From Modestobacter excelsi (GTDB lineage Bacteria; Actinomycetota; Actinomycetes; Mycobacteriales; Geodermatophilaceae), in the NCBI RefSeq assembly GCF_005930495.1, contig NZ_SJEX01000043.1, forward strand, positions 1-42,249: 42,249 nucleotides of DNA, read 5' to 3'. Positions 1 through 6,985 of the stretch are shown piece by piece. The notes beneath the pieces are model-generated. The model saw nothing but the letters and a program-made list of their open reading frames with translations. It did no database searches and was not told the DNA's origin. Position numbers and translations under genes: made by a program. Position 1 is the first letter of the stretch. Every line of letters begins with the position of its first letter.

Positions 1-2
1 CG

Positions 3-38
3 GTCGCGCTGGGCGCGGCGGCCGGGCGGGTGGCGTGA
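3..38 (+). CDS. possible C-terminal end of a CDS cut by the contig edge
   Basis: The frame opening at base 3 encodes eleven residues (VALGAAAGRVA) and ends in TGA at 36-38. The small, hydrophobic, Ala/Gly/Val-rich composition would suit the tail of a membrane protein or transporter. Nothing upstream is available to test it and eleven codons are too few to identify a family, so this is only a possibility. Confidence 0.25.
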   Translation, partial: VALGAAAGRVA

Positions 39-325
39 CGGCGCGGGCGGTCAGCGCCGTCGTGCTGGGCAGGGATGTGCTGGCTGGAAGTCATACGTGG
101 TTCCTCAACAGTCCGGTGGCTCCCGTTCATCCACCGGGCGCGGGGCACCCGTCAGGGGCCGCTTCGCACATCCGGGTCGGACGTCGGGTCGCCGGCGCGC
201 CTCCGTGGCGCAGCCTCGCGCCGACGTCGAGTCCACCTGCTCTCGGAGTGAGCAGGGGGCGGCGCCGGTGATCCCCACTCTGCCAGAGACGGTCGCGCTG
301 CGCGGGGACGTCGAGGAGGTGCTCG
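39..325. other. gap without a recognisable gene
   Basis: About 290 bases between the possible partial CDS and the stop of the GlxA-type regulator. Frames are open on both strands, as expected at this G+C, but none gives a protein I recognise or a start with a convincing ribosome binding site. I see no strong hairpin. Confidence 0.5.
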
Positions 326-1324
326 TCACATCGGGGTGGCCACCGCGCCGGTCGGTGCGGACCCGCGGAAGGTGCGCCGGTAGGTCAGCGGCGCCACGCC
401 GATGGCGGCGTGCAGGTGCTGGCGCAGCGACGCGGTGGTGCCGAACCCCGCCTCGTCGGCCACCCGCTCGACCGGGGTGTCGGTCGACTCCAGCAGGTGC
501 CGGGCCAGCGCCACCCGCTGCTGCGTCAGCCACCGCTGCGGGCTCAGCCCGGTCTCCTGGCGGAACCGGCGGGTGAACGTGCGCACGCTCATCCGGGCGT
601 GCCCGGCCAGCTCGGCGAGGGTCAGCGGCTCGCCCAGCCGGGTCATCGCCCAGGCCCGGGTGTCCGCCGTCCCGGTCCCGTCGGGGTCGGGCAGCGGCCG
701 CTCGATGAACTGCGACTGGCCGCCGTCCCGCCACGGCGAGGCCACCCGCCGGCGGGCGACGCTGTTGGCCACCTCGCTGCCGTGGTCCCGGCGCACCACG
801 TGCAGCAGCAGGTCGATGCCGGCGGCGTTACCGGCCGAGGTGAGCACGTCGCCGTCGTCGACGAAGAGCACGTCGGGGTCGAGGCGGACCTGCGGGAAGA
901 AGCCGGAGAACGCGGCGGCGTGCATCCAGTGCGTGGTGGCCGGGCGACCGTCGAGCAGCCCGGCGGCCGCGAGCACGAACGCCCCGGTGCAGATGGAGAC
1001 GATCCGGGCGTGCGAGGCCGCGCGGGTCAGCGCGTCGGTCAGGACGGGGGAGAGGACGCCGTCCGACTGCGGTCCGCCGTAGACGCCCGGAACGACGACG
1101 GTGTCGGCGGTCTCCAGCAGGCGGAGGTCGTGGTCGGGCAGCACCGCGTAGCCGGCGCTGGTGCGCACCGGGCCGCCGTCCACCGTGGCGACCCGGACCC
1201 GGTACAGCGGCCGCCCCTCGGCGTCGACGGCGCCGCCGAGGAAGGCGTGCGGCAGGCCGAGTTCGAAGGCGACGGTCGTGTCCATCGCGAGGACGGCGAC
1301 CTCGTGCACGGCGGAATCGGACAT
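326..1324 (-). CDS. GlxA-family AraC-type transcriptional regulator (DJ-1/PfpI plus AraC HTH)
   Basis: A 332-residue regulator in the usual size range of the GlxA family. Residues 8-180 form a DJ-1/PfpI (class I amidotransferase-like) domain with the nucleophile elbow SICTGAF around Cys112 and a following TTHW motif (130-133). Residues about 220-320 are a two-helix AraC domain (LAELAGHARMSVRTFTRRF, then the second helix near VADEAGFGTTASLRQHL). In this family the first domain is thought to sense a small molecule and the second to bind DNA. It is divergent from an MFS transporter across 72 bp, so it probably controls that gene. The start is the ATG at 1324 (MSDSAVHEV); another ATG 18 bases upstream gives MCNDPAMSDS and cannot be excluded. 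The ligand is unknown. Confidence 0.9.
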   Translation of the reverse strand: MSDSAVHEVAVLAMDTTVAFELGLPHAFLGGAVDAEGRPLYRVRVATVDGGPVRTSAGYAVLPDHDLRLLETADTVVVPGVYGGPQSDGVLSPVLTDALTRAASHARIVSICTGAFVLAAAGLLDGRPATTHWMHAAAFSGFFPQVRLDPDVLFVDDGDVLTSAGNAAGIDLLLHVVRRDHGSEVANSVARRRVASPWRDGGQSQFIERPLPDPDGTGTADTRAWAMTRLGEPLTLAELAGHARMSVRTFTRRFRQETGLSPQRWLTQQRVALARHLLESTDTPVERVADEAGFGTTASLRQHLHAAIGVAPLTYRRTFRGSAPTGAVATPM

Positions 1325-1362
1325 GGCCGGATCGTTGCACATGCTGGCTCTCGGGCCACTGG

Positions 1363-1397
1363 TTGCAGGCGCGCGTCGCCCGGCAGGATCTGCCGGG
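1363..1397 (+). promoter_or_regulatory. candidate promoter and operator for the MFS gene
   Basis: TTGCAG (1363-1368), a 17-base spacer and GGATCT (1386-1391) resemble a housekeeping promoter that would give a leaderless transcript from the GTG at 1397. The -10 sits in the middle of a perfect 8-bp inverted repeat, CCCGGCAG-GAT-CTGCCGGG (1379-1397), a natural place for a regulator such as the divergent GlxA-type protein. Sequence inspection only. Confidence 0.4.
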
Positions 1398-2713
1398 TGA
1401 CCACCGCGCTGCCGACCCGCACCTCCCGGATCCACCCCGCGTGGTGGGTCGCCGCGGTGACCTTCCTGGCGCTGATCGGCGCGGCCGCGTTCCGCGCGGT
1501 GCCGGGCGTGCTCATCGACCCGCTGCACGAGGAGTTCGGCTGGTCGCTGTCGACCATCTCGCTGGCCGTCGCGATCAACCTGGCGCTGTACGGGCTCACC
1601 GCGCCGTTCGCCGCGGCGCTGATGGAGCGGTTCGGCATCCGCCGGGTCGTGGTCGCCGCGCTGCTGGTGGTCGCCGTCGGCAGCGGGCTGACCGTCTTCA
1701 TGACGGCGAGCTGGCAGCTGGTGCTCTGCTGGGGCGTGCTGGTCGGGCTGGGCACCGGCTCGATGGCGATGTCGCTGGTCGCGACGGTGACCGGGCGCTG
1801 GTTCGTGGCCCGCCGGGGGCTGGTGTCCGGTGTGCTGACCGCGGCCGGGGCGACCGGGCAGCTGGTCTTCCTGCCCCTGGTGGCCGCCGTCTCCACCCGC
1901 TGGGGCTGGCGCCCCGCGGCGCTGGGCACCGCGGCCGCCGCGCTCGCGGTCGCCCCGTTCGTGGCCTGGCTGCTGCGCGACCGCCCCCGCGACGTCGGGG
2001 TCGCGCCCTACGGCGGCACGCCCGCGGACGACGTCGAGCCGGCCCGCGGCAACCCGGCCCGCACCGCGCTGCGCGGGCTGGCCGACGCCGTCCGCACCCG
2101 GGTGTTCTGGCTGCTCGCCGGCGGGTTCATGATCTGCGGGGCATCGACGAACGGGCTGGTGCAGCCGCACTTCATCCCCGCCGCGCACGACCACGGCATG
2201 CCGGTGACCACCGCAGCCGGGCTGCTGGCGATCGTCGGGGTCTTCGACGTCGCCGGCACGATCTTCTCCGGCTGGCTCACCGACCGCGCCGACCCGCGGC
2301 TGCTGCTGCTGGCCTACTACGGCCTGCGCGGGATGTCGCTGTTCCTGCTGCCGCAGCTGTTCGGCACCGACATCCAGGCCTCGATGATCGCCTTCATCGT
2401 CTTCTACGGCCTGGACTGGGTGGCCACGGTGCCCCCGACGCTGGCGCTGTGCCGGCAGTACTTCGGTGCCCGGGCGCCCGTCGTCTTCGGCTGGGTGTTC
2501 GCCTCGCACCAGGTGGGGGCCGCCCTGGCTGCGTTCGGTGCCGGCGTCATCCGCGACGTCACCGGCTCCTACGACGGCGCCTGGTACGGCGCAGCTGCGC
2601 TCTGCGTGGTCGCCGCGACCCTGTCGATCTCGATCCGCCGCCGGCCGTCGTCCCCGGGGACCACCCTCCCGGTCGAGCCGGTCCCCGCCGCCGCCGACCA
2701 GGCCCACGGCTAG
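1397..2713 (+). CDS. MFS transporter
   Basis: A 438-residue major facilitator with about 12 hydrophobic segments in two halves separated by a polar loop near residues 195-230 (DRPRDVGVAPYGG onward). The loop after the second helix carries the usual acidic/basic signature (ERFGIRR), matching MFS motif A. The overall pattern resembles the oxalate/formate antiporter-like or monocarboxylate branch of the superfamily, which usually moves small organic acids; the substrate here is not evident. The GTG at 1397 is chosen because it follows directly on the promoter-like and palindromic sequence, and the protein then begins just before the first membrane helix. The gene is divergent from the GlxA-type regulator and convergent with the aldehyde dehydrogenase. 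Confidence 0.88.
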   Translation: MTTALPTRTSRIHPAWWVAAVTFLALIGAAAFRAVPGVLIDPLHEEFGWSLSTISLAVAINLALYGLTAPFAAALMERFGIRRVVVAALLVVAVGSGLTVFMTASWQLVLCWGVLVGLGTGSMAMSLVATVTGRWFVARRGLVSGVLTAAGATGQLVFLPLVAAVSTRWGWRPAALGTAAAALAVAPFVAWLLRDRPRDVGVAPYGGTPADDVEPARGNPARTALRGLADAVRTRVFWLLAGGFMICGASTNGLVQPHFIPAAHDHGMPVTTAAGLLAIVGVFDVAGTIFSGWLTDRADPRLLLLAYYGLRGMSLFLLPQLFGTDIQASMIAFIVFYGLDWVATVPPTLALCRQYFGARAPVVFGWVFASHQVGAALAAFGAGVIRDVTGSYDGAWYGAAALCVVAATLSISIRRRPSSPGTTLPVEPVPAAADQAHG

Positions 2714-2796
2714 ATCCCGCTCTCGGCGCCGGGGCCGCAGGGGGGCTACGCCGGGACGGCGGACGACGTCACACCGACGGCGACCTCGTCGTCGTC

Positions 2797-2821
2797 CCGG
2801 CCATGGTGGCCGCATGGCCGG
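2797..2821. terminator. inverted repeat between convergent MFS and aldehyde dehydrogenase genes
   Basis: CCGGCCAT (2797-2804) and ATGGCCGG (2814-2821) form a perfect 8-bp stem with a 9-nt loop that touches the dehydrogenase stop codon. Its position between converging genes suggests a two-way terminator. There is no U tract, which is common for such sites in high-GC actinobacteria. Confidence 0.4.
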
Positions 2822-4336
2822 TCACCGGTGCCGGCCGTGGACGACGCCCATGACACGGGCCAGCGCGTCAGCGGCGGCGGGCGGGCGGCCGAAGCTCATC
2901 AGGTTCACCGGCAGGGCCACGCGCTGGCGGGTGATCGCCTTCGCCCGGGTGAACTCGCGCAACCCGTCCGCGCCGTGGACCCGGCCGAAGCCGCTGTCGC
3001 CGACGCCGCCGAAGGGCAGCGCGGGCACCGAGGCGAAGGTCAGCACCGAGTTGATCGACGTCATGCCGCTGCGCATCCGGCGGGCCAGGTCCACCGCCCG
3101 CGCGGTCGAGCCGCTGAACACCGAGCCGCCCAGGCCGAGCGAGATGGCGTTGGCGCGCCGCAGGCCCTCCTCGGCGTCGGCCACCCTCGCGATGGTGAGC
3201 GTCGGCCCGAAGGTCTCCTCCTGGACCGCCGCGGAGCTCTCCGGCACGTCGAGCAGCACGGTCGGGGCGATGTAGCCGCCCTCGACGGTGCCCCCGGTGG
3301 CGACCCGGCCGCCCGCCGCACGGGCGTCGTCCAGGTGCCGACGGACGACGTCGCTCTGGCTCGCCATGGTCATCGGGCCGTAGGTCGCCGCGTCGTCCGA
3401 CCCCGGACGCAGGTCGGCCACCCGCCTGGTGACCTCGGCGACGAACCGGTCGTAGACGGCGCTGGTGGCGTAGACCCGCTCGATGCCGATGCAGGTCTGC
3501 CCGGCGTTGCTCATCCCGCCCCACACCGCGGCGTCCGCGGCGGCGACCACGTCGGCGTCGTCGTCGACGATCATCGCGTCCTTGCCCCCGCACTCCATGA
3601 GCACCGGGGTGAGCGTCTCGGCGCAGGTGGCCATCACCTCCCGCCCGGTCGCGGCCGAGCCGGTGAAGGCCAGCTTGCCGACGCCGGCCCGGCACAGCGC
3701 CGCACCGGTCTCACCGGAGCCGGTGACCAACTGGAAGGCGTCGGCCACGTCGGGGACGGCGGCCCGCCAGGCTGCGGCCAGCCACGCGCCGACGGCCGGG
3801 GTGTACTCGCTGGGCTTGAACACGACGGCGTTGCCCGCGGCCAGCGCGTAGGCGATCGAGCCCATCGGCGTGAAGACCGGGTAGTTCCACGGGCCGATCA
3901 CCCCGACGACGCCGAGCGGCTGGTACTCCACGGAGGCGGCGTGGTTGGCGGCGAGCAGGCCGGGGTTGACCCGGCGCGGGCCGAGCGTCTTCCGCGCGTG
4001 CGCGCCGGCCCAGGCGAGGTGGTCGACGGCGAGGGTGATCTCGAGGATGGCGTCGGCGTGCGGCTTGCCGTTCTCCCGGTGCACCAGGTCGGCGAGCTCG
4101 TGCATCCGGCGGGCCAGGTACCCGCGGTAGGCGGCGAGCCGCAGCCGCCGTTCGGCGAAGCCGAGGGCGGCCCACCGCTCGGCGGCGACCCGGGCCCGCT
4201 CGACGGTCTCCCGGACGGCGTCCGCGTCGTGCACCGGGAAGACCCCGACGACGGCGCCGGTGGCCGGGTCCGTGGACTCGAAGGTGCCCCTCCCGGTGGT
4301 GGCCGGGACGCTGTCCAACTCCTCGCTGAGCGGCAT
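2822..4336 (-). CDS. NAD(P)-dependent aldehyde dehydrogenase family protein
   Basis: A 504-residue enzyme of normal ALDH length that should oxidise an aldehyde to a carboxylic acid with NAD(P)+. The core signatures are present in order: GPWNYP with the oxyanion Asn151, the cofactor lysine in FKPSE (Lys174), FTGSAATG (224-231), the general base Glu248 in MECGGK (ECGGK in place of the usual ELGGK), the catalytic Cys282 in NAGQTC, and a C-terminal LPFGGVGDSGFG motif. The sequence style is like the coniferyl/benzaldehyde or succinate-semialdehyde branch, but the substrate cannot be assigned. The frame is open further upstream, but the ATG at 4336 fits the family N-terminus. It lies divergent from the phosphatase gene with a palindrome at its own promoter. 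Confidence 0.92.
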   Translation of the reverse strand: MPLSEELDSVPATTGRGTFESTDPATGAVVGVFPVHDADAVRETVERARVAAERWAALGFAERRLRLAAYRGYLARRMHELADLVHRENGKPHADAILEITLAVDHLAWAGAHARKTLGPRRVNPGLLAANHAASVEYQPLGVVGVIGPWNYPVFTPMGSIAYALAAGNAVVFKPSEYTPAVGAWLAAAWRAAVPDVADAFQLVTGSGETGAALCRAGVGKLAFTGSAATGREVMATCAETLTPVLMECGGKDAMIVDDDADVVAAADAAVWGGMSNAGQTCIGIERVYATSAVYDRFVAEVTRRVADLRPGSDDAATYGPMTMASQSDVVRRHLDDARAAGGRVATGGTVEGGYIAPTVLLDVPESSAAVQEETFGPTLTIARVADAEEGLRRANAISLGLGGSVFSGSTARAVDLARRMRSGMTSINSVLTFASVPALPFGGVGDSGFGRVHGADGLREFTRAKAITRQRVALPVNLMSFGRPPAAADALARVMGVVHGRHR

Positions 4337-4344
4337 GGCACGGC

Positions 4345-4360
4345 AGGTTACCGGCCGGTA
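4345..4360 (-). promoter_or_regulatory. candidate -10 element and overlapping palindromic operator of the aldehyde dehydrogenase
   Basis: On the minus strand TAACCT (4350-4345) lies 8 nt before the ATG, the arrangement typical of leaderless actinobacterial promoters (TANNNT). It overlaps the perfect 12-bp palindrome TACCGGCCGGTA at 4349-4360, a plausible binding site for a dimeric repressor. No convincing -35 is seen. Confidence 0.35.
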
Positions 4361-4475
4361 GTGCGTTCCGCCCGCATGACTCCTCGGTGCAACTCGGTGG
4401 TGCCCCGCCGATCCGGTGCGACCGATGTCCTCTCGCGATGTGCGCCCGGCGGTCGGGCGCGGGAGGCGGAGGCAC

Positions 4476-5408
4476 GTGGGGCAGGCTGGGACAGCGCGCG
4501 GTGAGATCGACTTCGCCGCGGTGTTCGGTGCACTGCCGACGTCGTTCCTGGTCATGACGCCCGACCTGGTCATCGTCGAGGCGAACGCGGCCTACCTGGC
4601 CACCACCGGGCGCACCCGCGCCGAGCTCGTCGGCCGGCCGGTCTTCGAGGCGTTCCCGGGCAACCCGTCCGACAGCGAGGCCGACGGCGGGGTCAGCAAG
4701 GTCCAGGCGTTCTTCGAGCGCGCCCGGGACACCCGGCGGCCGGACACCATGCCGGTCCAGGAGTACGACATCCCCGACGGCACGGGGGGCTACAGCAAGC
4801 GGTTCTGGAGCCTGATCAGCACGCCGGTCCTGGACGCCGAGGGCCGCTGCGCCTACGTGGTCCAGCGCGCCGAGGACATCACCGACTACGTGGTCCAGCA
4901 GCGCCGCGCCGGCGTCGTCGACCCCACCGACCTCGAGCGGCGCGTCCTGGAGGTCGAGTCCGACCTGTACGCCCGCAGCCTCGAGCTCGCCGACGCCCGG
5001 GCCGCCCAGGCCGCCAGCGCCGGGCGGCTCACCGCGCTCGCCGGGGTCGCACTGCGGCTGGCGGGCGCCGAGACCGTCGCCGACCTGGTCTCGGTGGTCA
5101 CCGAGGGTGGGCTGGCCGTGGTGGGCGCACCCGGCGGTGCCGTGGCGGTCCGGGACGGCGACGCGCTGCGGTCGGTGGTCTCCGCGGAGCTCGGCGGCCC
5201 GCGGACCCAGCAGACCTACGGGCTGCAGCCCTCGGCGGGCCGCTGCCGGTCAGCGTCGCCGCGCGCACCGGCCGCCCGGTGCTGCTGCCCGACCCCGCGG
5301 CATCGCTCGCCTTCGCCCCCGAGATGGCCGGCGTCGTCGAGGCCACCGGCGGGGTGGCCTACGCCAGCCTGCCGCTGCGCACCCGGACCCGGGACCTGGG
5401 CGTGCTGA
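4476..5408 (+). CDS. N-terminal fragment as read: PAS domain plus half of a GAF domain
   Basis: If the frameshift is real, this 310-codon frame is what is translated. Residues 1 to about 255 are genuine (PAS, linker, start of the first GAF). The last 55 or so residues are out of frame and become Pro/Arg/Ser/Cys-rich, unlike anything before them. It would lack the phosphatase domain. The PAS core includes SFLVMTPDLVIVEANAAY and a C-terminal RFWSLISTPVLDAEGR strand pair. Confidence 0.6.
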   Translation: MGQAGTARGEIDFAAVFGALPTSFLVMTPDLVIVEANAAYLATTGRTRAELVGRPVFEAFPGNPSDSEADGGVSKVQAFFERARDTRRPDTMPVQEYDIPDGTGGYSKRFWSLISTPVLDAEGRCAYVVQRAEDITDYVVQQRRAGVVDPTDLERRVLEVESDLYARSLELADARAAQAASAGRLTALAGVALRLAGAETVADLVSVVTEGGLAVVGAPGGAVAVRDGDALRSVVSAELGGPRTQQTYGLQPSAGRCRSASPRAPAARCCCPTPRHRSPSPPRWPASSRPPAGWPTPACRCAPGPGTWAC

Positions 5409-6853
5409 CCGTCGTCTGGGACGAGCCGCAGGCCTTCGTCCCCGCGGAGGTTGAGGTGCTGGTCGCGTTCGCCGCGCAGTGCAGCCAGGCGCTCGACCGC
5501 ATCCAGACCCGCGAGGCGGAGCTCCGCAGCGCCCGGCAGCTGACCGCGCTCGCCGAGCTGGCCCTGGCGCTGGGGCGCGCGGAGTCGGTTCACGAGCTGA
5601 CGGCGACCGTGGTGGACCGCGGTCTCGCGGTGCTCGGTGCCCAGGGCGGCGCCGTGGCGGTCACCGACCCCGACGACCCGACGACCCTCCGGCTGGTCAT
5701 CACCGAGGGGCTGGGCGCGGTCGCGCAGCAGGCCTACGCGGTGCTGGCGCTCGACGGACCGATGCCGGTCAGCATCGCCGCCCGCACCCGCCGTCCCGTG
5801 GTGGTCCACGACGCCGCGGAGTCACTCGCCCTGACCCCGGACATGGAGCAGGTCATGCCCGACACGGGGTGCCAGGCCTGGTTCGCGCTCCCGCTGGAGA
5901 CCGGCGGCCGGCTGGTCGGCGCCCTGGTGGTCGGCTGGGCGGAGCCGCAGGTGTTCGGCGCGGCCGACTCGGAGGTCGTGGTCGCCTTCGCCGCCCAGGC
6001 CGCCCTGGCGCTGGACCGGCTGCAGACCCGGGTGGCCGAGCGGACCGCGCTGACCGCGCTGGCCGGCACGGTGGAGGCGCTGCAGCCCAGCCTGCTGCCC
6101 GAGCCGCCGGAGCCCGACCACCTGGAGGTGTCCGTCCGGTACCTCCCCGCCGCGCGGCAGGCCCAGGTCGGCGGCGACTGGTACGACAGCTTCCTGCTCT
6201 CCGACGGGCGCACCGTGCTGGTCATCGGCGACGTGACCGGCCACGACAGCCACGCGGCCGCCGCGATGGCCCAGGTGCGCAACGTGCTCCGCGGGGTCGC
6301 CCACCACAGCGGCGGCACGCCGGCGGAGGTGCTCACCGGGCTGGACGCCGCCATGCGGGACCTCGACATCGGCACGCTGGCCACCGCGGTGCTCGCGACC
6401 GTCGAGCAGACCGCCGCCGACGCCGCCCGCGGGGCCCGGGTGCTGCGCTGGTCCAACGCCGGGCACCCGCCACCGCTGCTGGTGCAGCCCGACGGCAGCA
6501 TCGAGGTGCTGGAGCGCCCGGCGGACCTGCTGCTCGGCGTCGACCCGGAGCGCTCCCGGCACGACCACGCGCGGGAGCTGGTGCCGGGCTCGACCGTGCT
6601 GCTCTACACCGACGGGCTCATCGAGCGCCGCGGCGTCCCGCTCGACGACGGCGTGCGGTGGCTCGGCGACCTGCTCAGCGAGCTCCGCCACCTCGACCTC
6701 GAGGAGCTGTGCGACCGGGTGCTGGGTGAGCTCGCCGGCCCGGTCGACGACGACGTCGCGCTGCTCGCGATCCGGGCGCACCCGGAGGACCGGCCGCGCC
6801 CGCCGTCGGCCGGCCCCGGGCGGCTGCCGGCGGAGCACAGCGCGCTGCGCTGA
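5279..6853 (+). CDS. C-terminal fragment as read: GAF domain(s) and SpoIIE-family PP2C phosphatase
   Basis: This frame carries the second half of GAF copy 1, all of GAF copy 2 and the PP2C domain. Phosphatase signatures are the metal-binding VGGDWYDSF, the IGDVTGHD loop, SNAGHPPPLL, the LLYTDGLIERR strand and the terminal DDDVALLAIRA. All metal-ligand aspartates expected for SpoIIE/RsbU/RsbP-type enzymes appear present, so the catalytic domain looks functional. The GTG at 5279 is the first start codon in this frame but lies inside a domain, so it is unlikely to be a natural start; coding sense really begins near 5241. Confidence 0.7.
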   Translation: MLLPDPAASLAFAPEMAGVVEATGGVAYASLPLRTRTRDLGVLTVVWDEPQAFVPAEVEVLVAFAAQCSQALDRIQTREAELRSARQLTALAELALALGRAESVHELTATVVDRGLAVLGAQGGAVAVTDPDDPTTLRLVITEGLGAVAQQAYAVLALDGPMPVSIAARTRRPVVVHDAAESLALTPDMEQVMPDTGCQAWFALPLETGGRLVGALVVGWAEPQVFGAADSEVVVAFAAQAALALDRLQTRVAERTALTALAGTVEALQPSLLPEPPEPDHLEVSVRYLPAARQAQVGGDWYDSFLLSDGRTVLVIGDVTGHDSHAAAAMAQVRNVLRGVAHHSGGTPAEVLTGLDAAMRDLDIGTLATAVLATVEQTAADAARGARVLRWSNAGHPPPLLVQPDGSIEVLERPADLLLGVDPERSRHDHARELVPGSTVLLYTDGLIERRGVPLDDGVRWLGDLLSELRHLDLEELCDRVLGELAGPVDDDVALLAIRAHPEDRPRPPSAGPGRLPAEHSALR

Positions 6854-6985
6854 CCCCGCTGCCCACCCGAGGCGGTCGGACCAGGCCGCCGTCGGCGCGT
6901 GCGTGCCGCCAGCGAGGACGGCGGGCAGCGGCTCGCGGTGGACGTGCACCCCGACTGACGCCGGCCGGTCGGGCATGCTGCGCAG

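Larger units (their letters stand above)
4476..6853 (+). pseudogene. PAS-GAF-GAF-PP2C (SpoIIE-type) phosphatase gene interrupted by a one-base deletion
   Basis: Read as one gene with a single base restored near 5240, this would encode about 792 residues: a PAS domain (about 15-138), a short coiled coil (150-185), two GAF-like domains that are clear duplicates of each other (about 185-345 and 350-510) and a SpoIIE-type PP2C serine phosphatase domain. The two GAF copies fix the lesion: copy 2 reads YAVLALDGPMPVSIAARTRRP and copy 1 reads YGLQPSAG, then, one frame over, PLPVSVAARTGRP. Restoring one C in GGGCCGCTG makes the copies align without a gap. Such proteins dephosphorylate STAS anti-sigma antagonists in partner switching. 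Start: GTG at 4476, with GGGAGG nine nt upstream. Whether this is a true mutation or a base-call error cannot be told from one sequence. Confidence 0.8.

Noticed and set aside
1325-2815. Long minus-strand open frame continuing upstream of the GlxA-type regulator
   Set aside because: It is antisense to the MFS gene, rich in Arg/Gly/His/Asp, and has no family features. High G+C makes stop codons rare on the opposite strand.
6899-6958. Short plus-strand frame ending AASEDGGQRLAVDVHPD before the sacsin-like gene
   Set aside because: It looks protein-like but is only 19 codons long with no recognisable family or start signal; too little to call even a remnant.
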